A DNA stretch of 64,000 bases, taken from assembly GCF_000224515.1 (NCBI RefSeq), contig NZ_AGAF01000165.1, positions 1 through 64,000 on the forward strand. The letters are read 5' to 3'. The position numbers and the translations under genes were made by a program. Positions 10,205 to 17,976 of the stretch are shown here, piece by piece (positions within the stretch are counted from its first letter, which is position 1; each line of letters begins with the position of its first letter). The notes under the pieces are model-generated. The model had not been told where the DNA came from. It searched no databases and saw only the letters and a list, made by a program, of their open reading frames with translations. This stretch comes from Desulfosporosinus sp. OT. Its GTDB lineage: Bacteria; Bacillota; Desulfitobacteriia; Desulfitobacteriales; Desulfitobacteriaceae.

Positions 10205-10375
10205 TCTTTCCACATTTTCCCGTGATTTTCCTCCTAATATCGTGGGAATAATCCAAAAAAAACAAAAAAGCCCGACCATTCAATAAAAATGATCAGACTC
10301 AATATAGTTCTCCGCTCACCACGTCACCATAAAAAGAAGATACACTTCTCAAACCCGCTCATACCAAGGCTTCCG
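10205..10375. repeat. Imperfect direct repeat, copy B
   Basis: This is the second copy of the repeat at 7345-7515, in direct orientation, about 100 bp upstream of the ATPase start. Identity is patchy, roughly two thirds by eye, and strongest in the final block AACCCGCTCATACCAAGGCTT. It may also carry the cassette promoter. Confidence 0.7.
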
Positions 10376-10448
10376 CTTAACCCCGATATAGCACTATTAC
10401 CGTCTCCACGTGCTACGCCCACGGAAACATATATCCACCGACTGTACC

Positions 10449-10790
10449 TCAGCCACCCGGTATTCCCCGCTCTGCAGTAGCTCTAGATCTGTCCATATCA
10501 TAAAACTGGGTTAACAGATTGACAATCGTGGTCTTACCGGCGCCGGTCTCTCTCCAGCAAGGCAATAACCTCACTGGGCTTGACCTGAAAGCTGACCAGG
10601 TGAAAGGCAACCCCTCCGGCCGGATCTTTCAGTTTTTCCAGGGAATCCTCCAGATCAGCTGTTTCTTCTTCATAATCCAGGATTTCAAAAACCCGCTCAG
10701 CTCCGGCGAGGGCGGATTGGACCGTATTAAACATCCCGGCTACTGAATTGAGTGGCTGGGCAAAATGCTTGGCATAGCTTAAAAAACTGC
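10449..10790 (-). pseudogene. Remnant of an ABC exporter (membrane-ATPase fusion type)
   Basis: The minus strand encodes the end of a transmembrane domain and the start of an ATPase domain typical of LmrA/MsbA-like exporters: PLNSVAGMFNTVQSALAGAE, then RVFEILDYEEE, then VSFQVKPSEVIALL. The frame then shifts just before GAGKTTIVNLL, which is Walker A. A segment between the VSF strand and the next strand is missing, and translation ends soon after at a TGA near 10449. There is no start, no helical domain and no signature motif, so this is a decayed fragment and not a working gene. Confidence 0.8.
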
Positions 10791-10803
10791 ATTTTTTATG
10801 AAA

Positions 10804-11133
10804 CTATAGTTTTTCATCGACAATCCACGTTATAAAATGATCAACCAGTTCCTGCTTTTTCTCATCACACAGCTTGATTTTTTGATTAATTTGAGAAAGC
10901 AGGCTGTCATTCGTATGTCTGAAAATACCCAGCAGGAAATAATCCGGCGTGATGTCCAGGACCTCACATAGTTTAAGCAATGTTTCAATGCTGGGAATAG
11001 AATGATTGTTTTCTATATTGGAAATGTGGTTGTTGCTAAGTCCCGTAGCTTCTGCGACGTTATCCTGGGTCAGGTTCAACACCTTGCGTCTTTTCGCAAT
11101 CCGTTCACCTAATTCTTTGTAATCAATCTCCAA
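10804..11133 (-). CDS. XRE-family transcriptional regulator
   Basis: This is a 109-residue DNA-binding protein with an N-terminal Cro/C1-type helix-turn-helix at about 8-62, including LTQDNVAEATGLSNNHISNI, followed by a short helical tail of about 45 residues. The start codon is TTG. It is transcribed away from the receiver-domain gene at 11268, with about 130 bp of AT-rich divergent promoter between them. The target is unknown. Similar short XRE proteins repress accessory or mobile genes. Confidence 0.88.
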   Translation of the reverse strand: MEIDYKELGERIAKRRKVLNLTQDNVAEATGLSNNHISNIENNHSIPSIETLLKLCEVLDITPDYFLLGIFRHTNDSLLSQINQKIKLCDEKKQELVDHFITWIVDEKL

Positions 11134-11267
11134 ATCTTATCACCCTGTTTAACTTTATCAATTATGAATATTATTCTTAACAAAGTATAAAGGTATTTAT
11201 ACACTTGTATTTGTATTTTTATAGACATATAATGTTATAAACACCTTTTTAGTTGGAGGGAGATGTT

Positions 11268-11660
11268 TTGTTTACTATCGGCATTTGCGATGATAGGCCC
11301 TTGTGTCGTCATTTATTGGAGGCATTCATTCATTTATATGAAGAAGAAAAGGGGGTTTTATTTGATATTTACCAATTTGGCAGTGGTGAAGAGCTTCTCG
11401 AAGAACTTGATAAGCAAGATATGATTTTTGACCTTCTTTTTCTTGATAATTGCATGAAAAAACTAACTGGTCTTGAAACCGCCAAACAACTACGGCAATC
11501 CGATTCCATGTCAACATGCAGCATAGTGTTTGTGACATCAGCAGATGATCACAAACAATTCATACAGGTCCAGCCTTTACAAATAGTATGCAAGCCCGGT
11601 ACACAGGAGCGTATTGATGCTATATTAGACAAGGTTCTGACCAAAAAGGCGTATTCGTAA
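11268..11660 (+). CDS. Stand-alone response-regulator receiver domain (AgrA/ComE-like)
   Basis: This 130-residue protein is a complete phosphoreceiver domain with no output domain. The acidic pair D8-D9 (ICDDRP), the phosphoacceptor D60 (LLFLDNCM), T90 and K109 (CKPG) are all present. The sequence style matches LytTR regulators such as AgrA and ComE, but the LytTR DNA-binding half is absent; the frame stops cleanly at 11660. I chose TTG at 11268 because GGAGGGAG lies 5 nt upstream; the in-frame TTG at 11253 overlaps that site. No histidine kinase gene is nearby. It may be a truncated regulator or a phosphate sink. Confidence 0.72.
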   Translation: MFTIGICDDRPLCRHLLEAFIHLYEEEKGVLFDIYQFGSGEELLEELDKQDMIFDLLFLDNCMKKLTGLETAKQLRQSDSMSTCSIVFVTSADDHKQFIQVQPLQIVCKPGTQERIDAILDKVLTKKAYS

Positions 11661-11779
11661 AGCTTCACGTTTCTTTACATAATCAAATTCCTCTTTTATT
11701 GCTGACTGCATTGGAGGTTCGAGCACAGAACAGAATATGTGGTCAAGCTCACTAGGGTGATTAACCTTATATAAAACAA

Positions 11780-11818
11780 CCTGTCCCATAAATCGTAACC
11801 TTACGATTATGGGACAGG
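11780..11818. repeat. Long near-perfect palindrome
   Basis: Arms CCTGTCCCATAA(A)TCGTAA and TTACGATTATGGGACAGG pair over 18 bp with one bulged A and a 2-nt loop. It lies about 120 bp downstream of the receiver-domain gene. There is no U-tract on either side, so it is a repeat-like or cruciform element more than a standard terminator. Confidence 0.7.
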
Positions 11819-11905
11819 CATGGGGTGCTAAATGGACAACTTGTGACCTCAAAGTTCATTTGCGATAAGAAAGTGTAAACATATTCAGTCATTTCCTTCA
11901 GTCAA

Positions 11906-12130
11906 TCAGGCGGTGTCCCCGAAAGTATGCTCCCTCCAGGGGGCCAGAAGATCAAAGACGATATAGGTCAGGTTTTTGCTATAATCATTGCGTCTTCTCA
12001 ACCACATACAAGCCACAGATAAAATCATTAGAAACCAAGCGGCGAAGTTCCGGCTCAAGCTGCAGGCATTCCTCTCCTTTTCCGGAATCCCAAGAAGGCT
12101 GAGCGCCTGGGTATAAGTCAAATTCGTCAC
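11906..12130 (-). pseudogene. Unidentified coding remnant
   Basis: A 74-codon open frame is present, but a neighbouring frame on the same strand also reads protein-like (a stretch ending LRRLVSNDFICGLYVVEKTQ, then a stop). This suggests a frameshifted fragment of some gene. I do not recognise either reading. It lies in a scarred stretch (11661-12172) that otherwise holds only hairpins. Confidence 0.25.
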
Positions 12131-12142
12131 CAGTGACGAATT
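12119..12142 (-). terminator. Perfect hairpin after the hut operon
   Basis: AAATTCGTCAC and GTGACGAATTT form an 11-bp perfect stem with a 2-nt loop, about 30 bp past the AraC-gene stop. A second partial copy (GTCACCAGCGAC) is adjacent. There is no clear U-tract, so this may be an mRNA 3' end-stabilising hairpin. Confidence 0.5.
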
Positions 12143-12172
12143 TGGTTTGCCGTCACCAGCGACACGAGCAAC

Positions 12173-13432
12173 TCAACTCTGTTTAGCTCCTTTACGAAAC
12201 TCCAGCGGCGTCAGATGCTGGCGTTGTTTAAAAACACGGGTAAAATAATTGACATCCTGAAAGCCAACCTTTCTGGCGATATCACTGACAGGCAGGGACA
12301 AGGTCTGCAATAAGCGGCAGGCTTTGCTTATTCTTCTTTTCACGACAAAATCGTTTAAGCCTTCCCCGGTCTGTTTCTTAAATAATTGAGATAAATAACT
12401 CGGAGTAAGATGAACAATCTCGGCTATATGACTCAAGGATAATTCTTCTTCTAAATGATCCTCCACAAATGCTTTCACGCGGGTAACATACGGGTTTTCG
12501 CTAAATCCATTGGCTTTAGCCCAATGAATTAAATCCTCGCCAAACTTTTCAAGCCATCTTCTTACATCAACTCGGTCAGAAGAAGCGAGATAATCAGCGA
12601 TTTCTGCATAGACCATATTTGAACTACTATCAGTAACGATATCTCTATCTCTAAGGATTGCCATAGCTAATTCCAGAGCAATGACAGGTGCAAACTTATT
12701 CCTGTCATCGCTCTGAAATTTACTTAGTTGCTTTTCAACGACGTCCTTCAACTCTAGAATGACTCCGGGACAATCCACGATTTCTAACTTGCGTATCACA
12801 CGGCTTTTAGCCCATTCCGGCCAACGCTGAAACGGATCTTCTGCATCCTCATCAGAACCTGAATCTGTTTGCAGAACTTCCTCAGGCCCGGATCCACAGG
12901 GAGGTTCTGCAAAACAGATCTCTTGGCCATACTTTTCCGGATGATCTAAAATCCGAATACTCTCTTGAAAGGAAAAATGCAGCAACCTGGGGTCATTATA
13001 AACACAGCCTACTCCCCAGATAACCTTAATGCCAAATTGATCGGCTAAAGTTTTCGACCAGGGAGGGATTAAATTAAAGAGTTCTGCTCTGTTTTCGGAG
13101 TAGGTGCTAGTCTTGAGAGGAACCAAAAGGGCAATCAAGTTTTCGGCAAAGGGAACTCCTAAAACCCAATCAGGAAGCTGATCCTCCAAGTAATCCCAGA
13201 TCTTCTCCCTGAATTGGTGCTTCCAGCGTTCACTTTTATCACATGTTAAGGCGTAGTAATTATCTAACCTAAGAGCGATAGCTACTTTAGGCATAACCGA
13301 AATATTGATCGAATCCATCCGTTCCCAGATCGCCTTGACATTCTGGAGATTACCAAGAAGTAAATCATAGACAAACTGCCGCTTCGCATAATATATTAAC
13401 GTTTTCCACTGCTCTTCTGAGATATACGGCAT
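12173..13432 (-). CDS. AraC-family regulator of the histidine/urocanate operon
   Basis: This 419-residue regulator carries two AraC helix-turn-helix units in its last 100 residues (LSLSHIAEIVHLTPSYLSQL, then LPVSDIARKVGFQDVNYFTR). The long N-terminal part (about 1-310) resembles the sensory region of AraC proteins found in Desulfitobacterium-type bacteria, and I cannot name its ligand. The start ATG is preceded by AGGGGGG. It is the last gene after hutU, 24 bp downstream in the same direction. It is therefore probably co-transcribed and controls the operon, responding to urocanate or histidine (inference). Confidence 0.88.
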   Translation of the reverse strand: MPYISEEQWKTLIYYAKRQFVYDLLLGNLQNVKAIWERMDSINISVMPKVAIALRLDNYYALTCDKSERWKHQFREKIWDYLEDQLPDWVLGVPFAENLIALLVPLKTSTYSENRAELFNLIPPWSKTLADQFGIKVIWGVGCVYNDPRLLHFSFQESIRILDHPEKYGQEICFAEPPCGSGPEEVLQTDSGSDEDAEDPFQRWPEWAKSRVIRKLEIVDCPGVILELKDVVEKQLSKFQSDDRNKFAPVIALELAMAILRDRDIVTDSSSNMVYAEIADYLASSDRVDVRRWLEKFGEDLIHWAKANGFSENPYVTRVKAFVEDHLEEELSLSHIAEIVHLTPSYLSQLFKKQTGEGLNDFVVKRRISKACRLLQTLSLPVSDIARKVGFQDVNYFTRVFKQRQHLTPLEFRKGAKQS

Positions 13433-13456
13433 GTCTAACCCCCCTGTTACAGTTCC

Positions 13457-15106
13457 TTACCTCTTATCATCCCATGGTCGAAGCCCAAGTCTCTGGGAAG
13501 CTTGAATAGCTCCCTCATAACCGGCATCTGCATGCCGGATAATTCCCATGCTGGGATCAGCCTTTAAAACGCGATTTCCCCGTCGTTCAGCCGAATCGGT
13601 TCCATCAATAATTACCGTCATCCCGGCATGGATTGATTCCCCAATACCAACACCGCCGCCATGCTGCAGACTAACCAGGTCTGCCCCACAGGTGGCATTG
13701 GTCAGCGCATTTAGGATCGGCCAATCGGCAATGGCATCACTGCCGTCAAGCATCCCCTCGGTTTCTCGATGGGGCGCAGCGACGGAACCTCCGTCGAGAT
13801 GATCACGGGTTACGGCTATGGGGCCTGACAATTCTCCGTTGCGTACAAGTTCGGAAATCATTTCCGACAAGGCAATACGCTGGGTGTAATTCAGCCAGCA
13901 CCCCCGTGCGGGTAAGCCCTGGAAATGTACTCTTTCCTGAACAAATCGAATCCAACGCGCCAGGTGCTCCTCTTCCGGCCAGCGCTTGAGCAAGGCCTTA
14001 TCTAAGCGGTAAATGTCTTTAGGGTTTCCCGACAAAGCCACCCAACGGATAGGGCCTTTGCCAACACTTAATACCGGCCTCAGAAAAGCATTAACAAAGG
14101 AGGGGATGCTCCAGATATCCTTAACCCCCGCTTTTTCCGCCTGCCCGCGGATGTTATTGCCATAATCGAAAACAATAGCTCCTTTTTGGGCAAATTCCAG
14201 CATTGCTTGTCCATGCCGGGCAATCGAGTCAAGAGACATTGCCAGATAGCGCTCAGGATCTCTCAGCCTAAGCTCAATAGCTTTTCCCGGAGACAAGGAT
14301 GCCGGAATATATCCCGCAAGCAAATCGTGAGCAGCTGTTTGATCTGTTACAACATCCGGAAGCTTATTTTCTCTCAGGCACTGGGGATAAATTTCGGCGG
14401 CATTTCCCATTAAAGCGATAGAAACCGGCTGTCCGTTATCGGCATATTCCCTTGCTAACTGCCAGGCCTTTTCTAAAGAATCTGTAGCCACTTCAACCTG
14501 GCTGTTGCGCAGACGACGAATTACTTTATCAGGGTTAACCTCGACAATAATAGCGACACCGCCGTGCATTTCCACAGCCAGGGGCTGAGCCGAACCCATC
14601 CCGCCTAAACCTGAACTTAAGACAATTTTACCTTTTAAAGAACCATTAAAATGTTGATCAGCCAATTCCCCAAATGTATCACAGGTTCCCTGCAGAACCC
14701 CTTGCATACCGATATAGGCCCAAGAGGCTGCTGTGGATTGACCGTACATGGTCAGTCCACAGCCCTCTAAGCGTCTGAATTCTTCCCAAGTTGCGTGGCT
14801 TGGCACAAGATGAGAAGAGGTGACGAGGACTCGGGCCGCTTCTGGATGGCTTTGAATAACCCCCACTGCCTTACCTGATTGAATCAGGAGAGTCTCGTCA
14901 TCCTTCAGATTTTTGAGAGCATGAATTATTGTATCTAAGGATTCGACATTGCGCGCCGCTTTTCCTGTGCCTCCATATACAAGCAAATCCTGCCATTTCT
15001 CTGCTACATCGGGGTGAAGCACATTGAGCAGCAACCGATAAATTCCCTCCTGAGACCAGCTCCGGCAGGACATCTTTCCTAATTCTATCTCTATCGGCCT
15101 ATGCAT
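13457..15106 (-). CDS. hutU: Urocanate hydratase (canonical form)
   Basis: It converts urocanate to 4-imidazolone-5-propionate using bound NAD+, the second step of histidine breakdown, in the cytoplasm. The protein is about 549 residues, the standard urocanase length. It contains the glycine-rich NAD-binding segment (LSSGLGGMGSAQP) and QHGGGVGIGES near the C-terminus. It also has the Cys in LPARGCW (about C403) that corresponds to the important active-site Cys410 of the Pseudomonas putida enzyme. The start at 15106 is chosen because GGGGGA lies 7 nt upstream; the longer start at 15121 has no ribosome site. A second, long urocanase is encoded upstream in the same operon. Confidence 0.95.
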   Translation of the reverse strand: MHRPIEIELGKMSCRSWSQEGIYRLLLNVLHPDVAEKWQDLLVYGGTGKAARNVESLDTIIHALKNLKDDETLLIQSGKAVGVIQSHPEAARVLVTSSHLVPSHATWEEFRRLEGCGLTMYGQSTAASWAYIGMQGVLQGTCDTFGELADQHFNGSLKGKIVLSSGLGGMGSAQPLAVEMHGGVAIIVEVNPDKVIRRLRNSQVEVATDSLEKAWQLAREYADNGQPVSIALMGNAAEIYPQCLRENKLPDVVTDQTAAHDLLAGYIPASLSPGKAIELRLRDPERYLAMSLDSIARHGQAMLEFAQKGAIVFDYGNNIRGQAEKAGVKDIWSIPSFVNAFLRPVLSVGKGPIRWVALSGNPKDIYRLDKALLKRWPEEEHLARWIRFVQERVHFQGLPARGCWLNYTQRIALSEMISELVRNGELSGPIAVTRDHLDGGSVAAPHRETEGMLDGSDAIADWPILNALTNATCGADLVSLQHGGGVGIGESIHAGMTVIIDGTDSAERRGNRVLKADPSMGIIRHADAGYEGAIQASQRLGLRPWDDKR

Positions 15107-15136
15107 TGCGCATTCCCCCATTCACAATCTAAAGAT

Positions 15137-16387
15137 CTAAACAATTATGCCGTTTTTAATGACTGTTTCAACCGGATTGACCCCAAAATGATAAGGCAAG
15201 TAGTCGATGTTCGGTACATCAAGGATTAAAACATCCCCCTGCTTGCCAACCTCAAGACTTCCTACCGTGTCTGCCTTGCCAATGGCATGAGCGGCATTAA
15301 TCGTTGCAGCGGTTAAAGCCTCTTCCGGGGTCAAGCGCAAGTATAAACAGGCTAAGGTTAAAACAAAGGGCATGGATTCCGTTGGTGAAGAACCTGGGTT
15401 ACAATCTGTCGCTAAAGCAATCGCCATCCCTAGGCCAATCATGTCCCTGGCCCTGGCATAGGTATTATTAGCGAGATTAAAGGAGGTTGCCGGCAAAATG
15501 ACCCCGATGACATTGTTCTTGGCCATAGCGGAGATGCCCTCGTCGGAAGCCTTCAGCAAATGCTCTGCACTGACCACTTGCAGTTGTCCGGCTAACTCCG
15601 CACCGCCGGCACTCTCCAGTTCGTCAGCATGGATTTTAAGTTTGAATCCTTGTTTACGAGCTTCCCGCAGGATTCGCTCACTTGAGGCGACACTAAACAC
15701 CCCGGGCTCGCAAAACACATCACAATACTCTGCTAAATTTTCTTGAGCAACCTTATGCAGAACGTCCTTAACCAGCCACTCTGTAAAGCTTTCTTCACTA
15801 TATTCAGGTGGTACAGCATGGGCCCCCATAAAAGTCGCTACCAAATCAATGGGCTGTTCAGCATTTAGTTCATGAATCAGCCTCAGAGCCCTGAGTTCTT
15901 CCTGAAGAGACAAGCCATAACCGCTTTTTACTTCGGCTGTCGTTGTCCCAAGGCTCAACATGGTACTCAGCCGTTTCATGGTCTGGGCTTTAATCTCCTC
16001 ATCACTAGCCTGAGTTGTCTTGCGAACCGTGGAAAGAATGCCGCCTCCTTGCTTTAGAATGTCCAGATAAGGAACTCCCTTGATTTTTAAAGAAAGTTCA
16101 TGTTCCCTCGATCCAGCGTAAAGCGCATGAGTGTGGGGATCAACAAAACCTGGGGCGACAAATTTCCCCTGAGCATTGAGGCATTGGGTGGCCGAACCAA
16201 CCCAACCACTCTCTTCGACGTCCGAAGTCTTACCGACAGCGACGATCTTTCCGTCATAAATAGCCAATGCCCCATCTTCGATGAGTCCGGCGTTGGCCAT
16301 TTCTTTTCCTTGAGCAGGTTTGGCCGAATGCCCACCTACAGTCGCCAAATAATTTGCTGAGTGAATAAAAAGGTCAGCAGATGGCAC
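15137..16387 (-). CDS. hutI: Imidazolonepropionase
   Basis: It opens the imidazolone ring of 4-imidazolone-5-propionate to give N-formimidoyl-L-glutamate. The protein is 416 residues of the metal-dependent amidohydrolase superfamily. Metal ligands H85 and H87 are in VDPHTHALYAG, a further histidine is in KIHADELESAGGAEL, and the late aspartate is in ATDCNPGSSPTESM. The start is GTG with GGGAGGGG upstream. It lies between ftcD and hutU in the expected pathway order with short gaps. Confidence 0.96.
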   Translation of the reverse strand: MPSADLFIHSANYLATVGGHSAKPAQGKEMANAGLIEDGALAIYDGKIVAVGKTSDVEESGWVGSATQCLNAQGKFVAPGFVDPHTHALYAGSREHELSLKIKGVPYLDILKQGGGILSTVRKTTQASDEEIKAQTMKRLSTMLSLGTTTAEVKSGYGLSLQEELRALRLIHELNAEQPIDLVATFMGAHAVPPEYSEESFTEWLVKDVLHKVAQENLAEYCDVFCEPGVFSVASSERILREARKQGFKLKIHADELESAGGAELAGQLQVVSAEHLLKASDEGISAMAKNNVIGVILPATSFNLANNTYARARDMIGLGMAIALATDCNPGSSPTESMPFVLTLACLYLRLTPEEALTAATINAAHAIGKADTVGSLEVGKQGDVLILDVPNIDYLPYHFGVNPVETVIKNGIIV

Positions 16388-16414
16388 AAAAATCCCCTCC
16401 CTTACCCTAAGTGA

Positions 16415-17311
16415 CTAGAAATTATAGACTCGCTTTTCGAGAATTTGTTCCGGAGAAAACCCTTTAAGATTCAAATAATATTCTGCCGCACTAAGCATGG
16501 AATTTAAAGGAACCAGCCCGACGATTTCGCTGCCAACCACCGGCACTCCGTAATGAGCTGCCTCATTTTTGATAAAGTCAAAGGCTCGATACAGCGGCGT
16601 AGCCTCGGTATTGACCATATTCATGGAGACTTGCACCATTCCATCTTCTGAGAGATCAACCCCTAAGGCTTTGACGTTAACAAACCCTCCGGAACTTCCC
16701 CGAATCCCTTTGGCAATGGCTTTGGCTATCTCCATATTCGTCGTGCCCAGATTGACATTAAAGGCCACCAGGGGCGGACGTGCTCCAATAATCGTGGCAC
16801 CTGCTTTGCCTACAACACTCGGCCCAAAATCCGGTGTTCTCTTTGGTTCTGTAATCGTCTCCTTGAGTCCTTCATATTGTCCTCTTCGGACATCGGCCAG
16901 ATTTTTTCGTTCTGGTCGAGTCGCTGCGTGTTCATATAAATACACGGGAATACCTAGTTCCTCACCGACTCGTTTCCCCAAACTGGCAGCCAGCTCCACA
17001 CATTCCTCCATGGTTACACCCTGTACCGGTACAAATGGTACAACATCCGTTGCCCCCATGCGAGGATGTTCTCCCTGATGTTGATCTAAATCAATCATTT
17101 CTGCCGCTTTACAAATTAATTTCCAAGCAGCTTCTTTGACTCCTTCCGGTTCGCCGATGAAGGTAATCACCGTCCGATTGTGATCCGCATTACTCGAATA
17201 ATCAAGCAGGAGGACTCCCGGCACTTTCTTGATTTCTGCAATAATTTCTTCAACAACATCTAAGCGTTTGCCTTCACTGATATTAGGAATACATTCTACT
17301 ATTTTTGCCAC
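16415..17311 (-). CDS. ftcD: Glutamate formimidoyltransferase
   Basis: It transfers the formimidoyl group from N-formimidoyl-glutamate to tetrahydrofolate, releasing glutamate. The 298-residue protein equals the transferase half of the bifunctional mammalian FTCD; here the cyclodeaminase is a separate gene immediately upstream. The catalytic histidine is visible as H82 in HQGEHPRMGATD, at the same residue number as in the mammalian enzyme. The start is GTG with AGGAGG upstream. This folate route explains why no formimidoylglutamase (hutG) is needed. Confidence 0.95.
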   Translation of the reverse strand: MAKIVECIPNISEGKRLDVVEEIIAEIKKVPGVLLLDYSSNADHNRTVITFIGEPEGVKEAAWKLICKAAEMIDLDQHQGEHPRMGATDVVPFVPVQGVTMEECVELAASLGKRVGEELGIPVYLYEHAATRPERKNLADVRRGQYEGLKETITEPKRTPDFGPSVVGKAGATIIGARPPLVAFNVNLGTTNMEIAKAIAKGIRGSSGGFVNVKALGVDLSEDGMVQVSMNMVNTEATPLYRAFDFIKNEAAHYGVPVVGSEIVGLVPLNSMLSAAEYYLNLKGFSPEQILEKRVYNF

Positions 17312-17328
17312 GTCCCGGACCTCCTAAA

Positions 17329-17958
17329 TTAATTCAGACCTTTATAGACCTGTTCTTTTATATTGAGGGAGAGTTTTTTGCCGTCTGCTCTCATTTGAAA
17401 AACTGTTGACCGAAACTGTTGAGCTCTCTCCTCAGTTTTAAGACCTTGGGCATTGATTTGGATATTATAAAGAGCACCCTCTAAACCACTTTCCAACATT
17501 AAGGCAGCAACTCCCAGATCACTTAAAGCATTGGGATTGCCTTTTGCCAAAAGCACAGGAATCTTCTCTAGGCCTTCCAAACATAAGCTTGCCGTCTTCT
17601 GAGGAATTTCCGCCGCTTTAATTGTGGCCAGTTCGAGGGCCTCCCTCCGGGCAGCCTTTTCCTCTTCTGTGCTTTTCGGAAGTCCAAGGGCATCCATTAC
17701 CCCATAAAAGCCTTGGGTATCTTCGTCAACAAGCGCCAGCAAGGTCTCCATTCTCTTTTCTGCTGTCTGCATGAGGGCTGATACTTCCTCTTTGACAGCT
17801 TTAAATTTTTCCCGGCCCACTGTCAGCCGACAAACCATAGCCATTAAGGCAAACCCTTGTGCTCCGGCATAGGCAGCCACACTTCCTCCGCCAGGAGCCG
17901 GCGATGAAGATTCCACTTCATCCACAAAACCTTTAAGACTTAGTTCTACTAAGGACAT
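17329..17958 (-). CDS. fchA: Formimidoyltetrahydrofolate cyclodeaminase
   Basis: It converts 5-formimidoyl-THF to 5,10-methenyl-THF and ammonia, completing the one-carbon branch of histidine degradation. The protein is about 209 residues, a helical cyclodeaminase-family protein with the typical N-terminal SSPAPGGGSVAA motif and the C-terminal NxxxALSDLGVAALM segment. ATG 17958 is preferred over the in-frame TTG 17964 because GGAGGG lies 8 nt upstream. It sits 17 bp before ftcD, so the two folate enzymes are made together. Confidence 0.93.
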   Translation of the reverse strand: MSLVELSLKGFVDEVESSSPAPGGGSVAAYAGAQGFALMAMVCRLTVGREKFKAVKEEVSALMQTAEKRMETLLALVDEDTQGFYGVMDALGLPKSTEEEKAARREALELATIKAAEIPQKTASLCLEGLEKIPVLLAKGNPNALSDLGVAALMLESGLEGALYNIQINAQGLKTEERAQQFRSTVFQMRADGKKLSLNIKEQVYKGLN

Positions 17959-17976
17959 GATCAAATCCCTCCAAAC

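Noticed and set aside
10519..10746. Plus-strand ORF opposite the ABC exporter remnant
   Set aside because: The minus strand carries clear ABC exporter sequence; the plus frame is a shadow.
11625..11852. Minus-strand ORF of 75 codons
   Set aside because: It is antisense to the end of the receiver gene and reads through the palindrome at 11780-11818; no motif or ribosome site.
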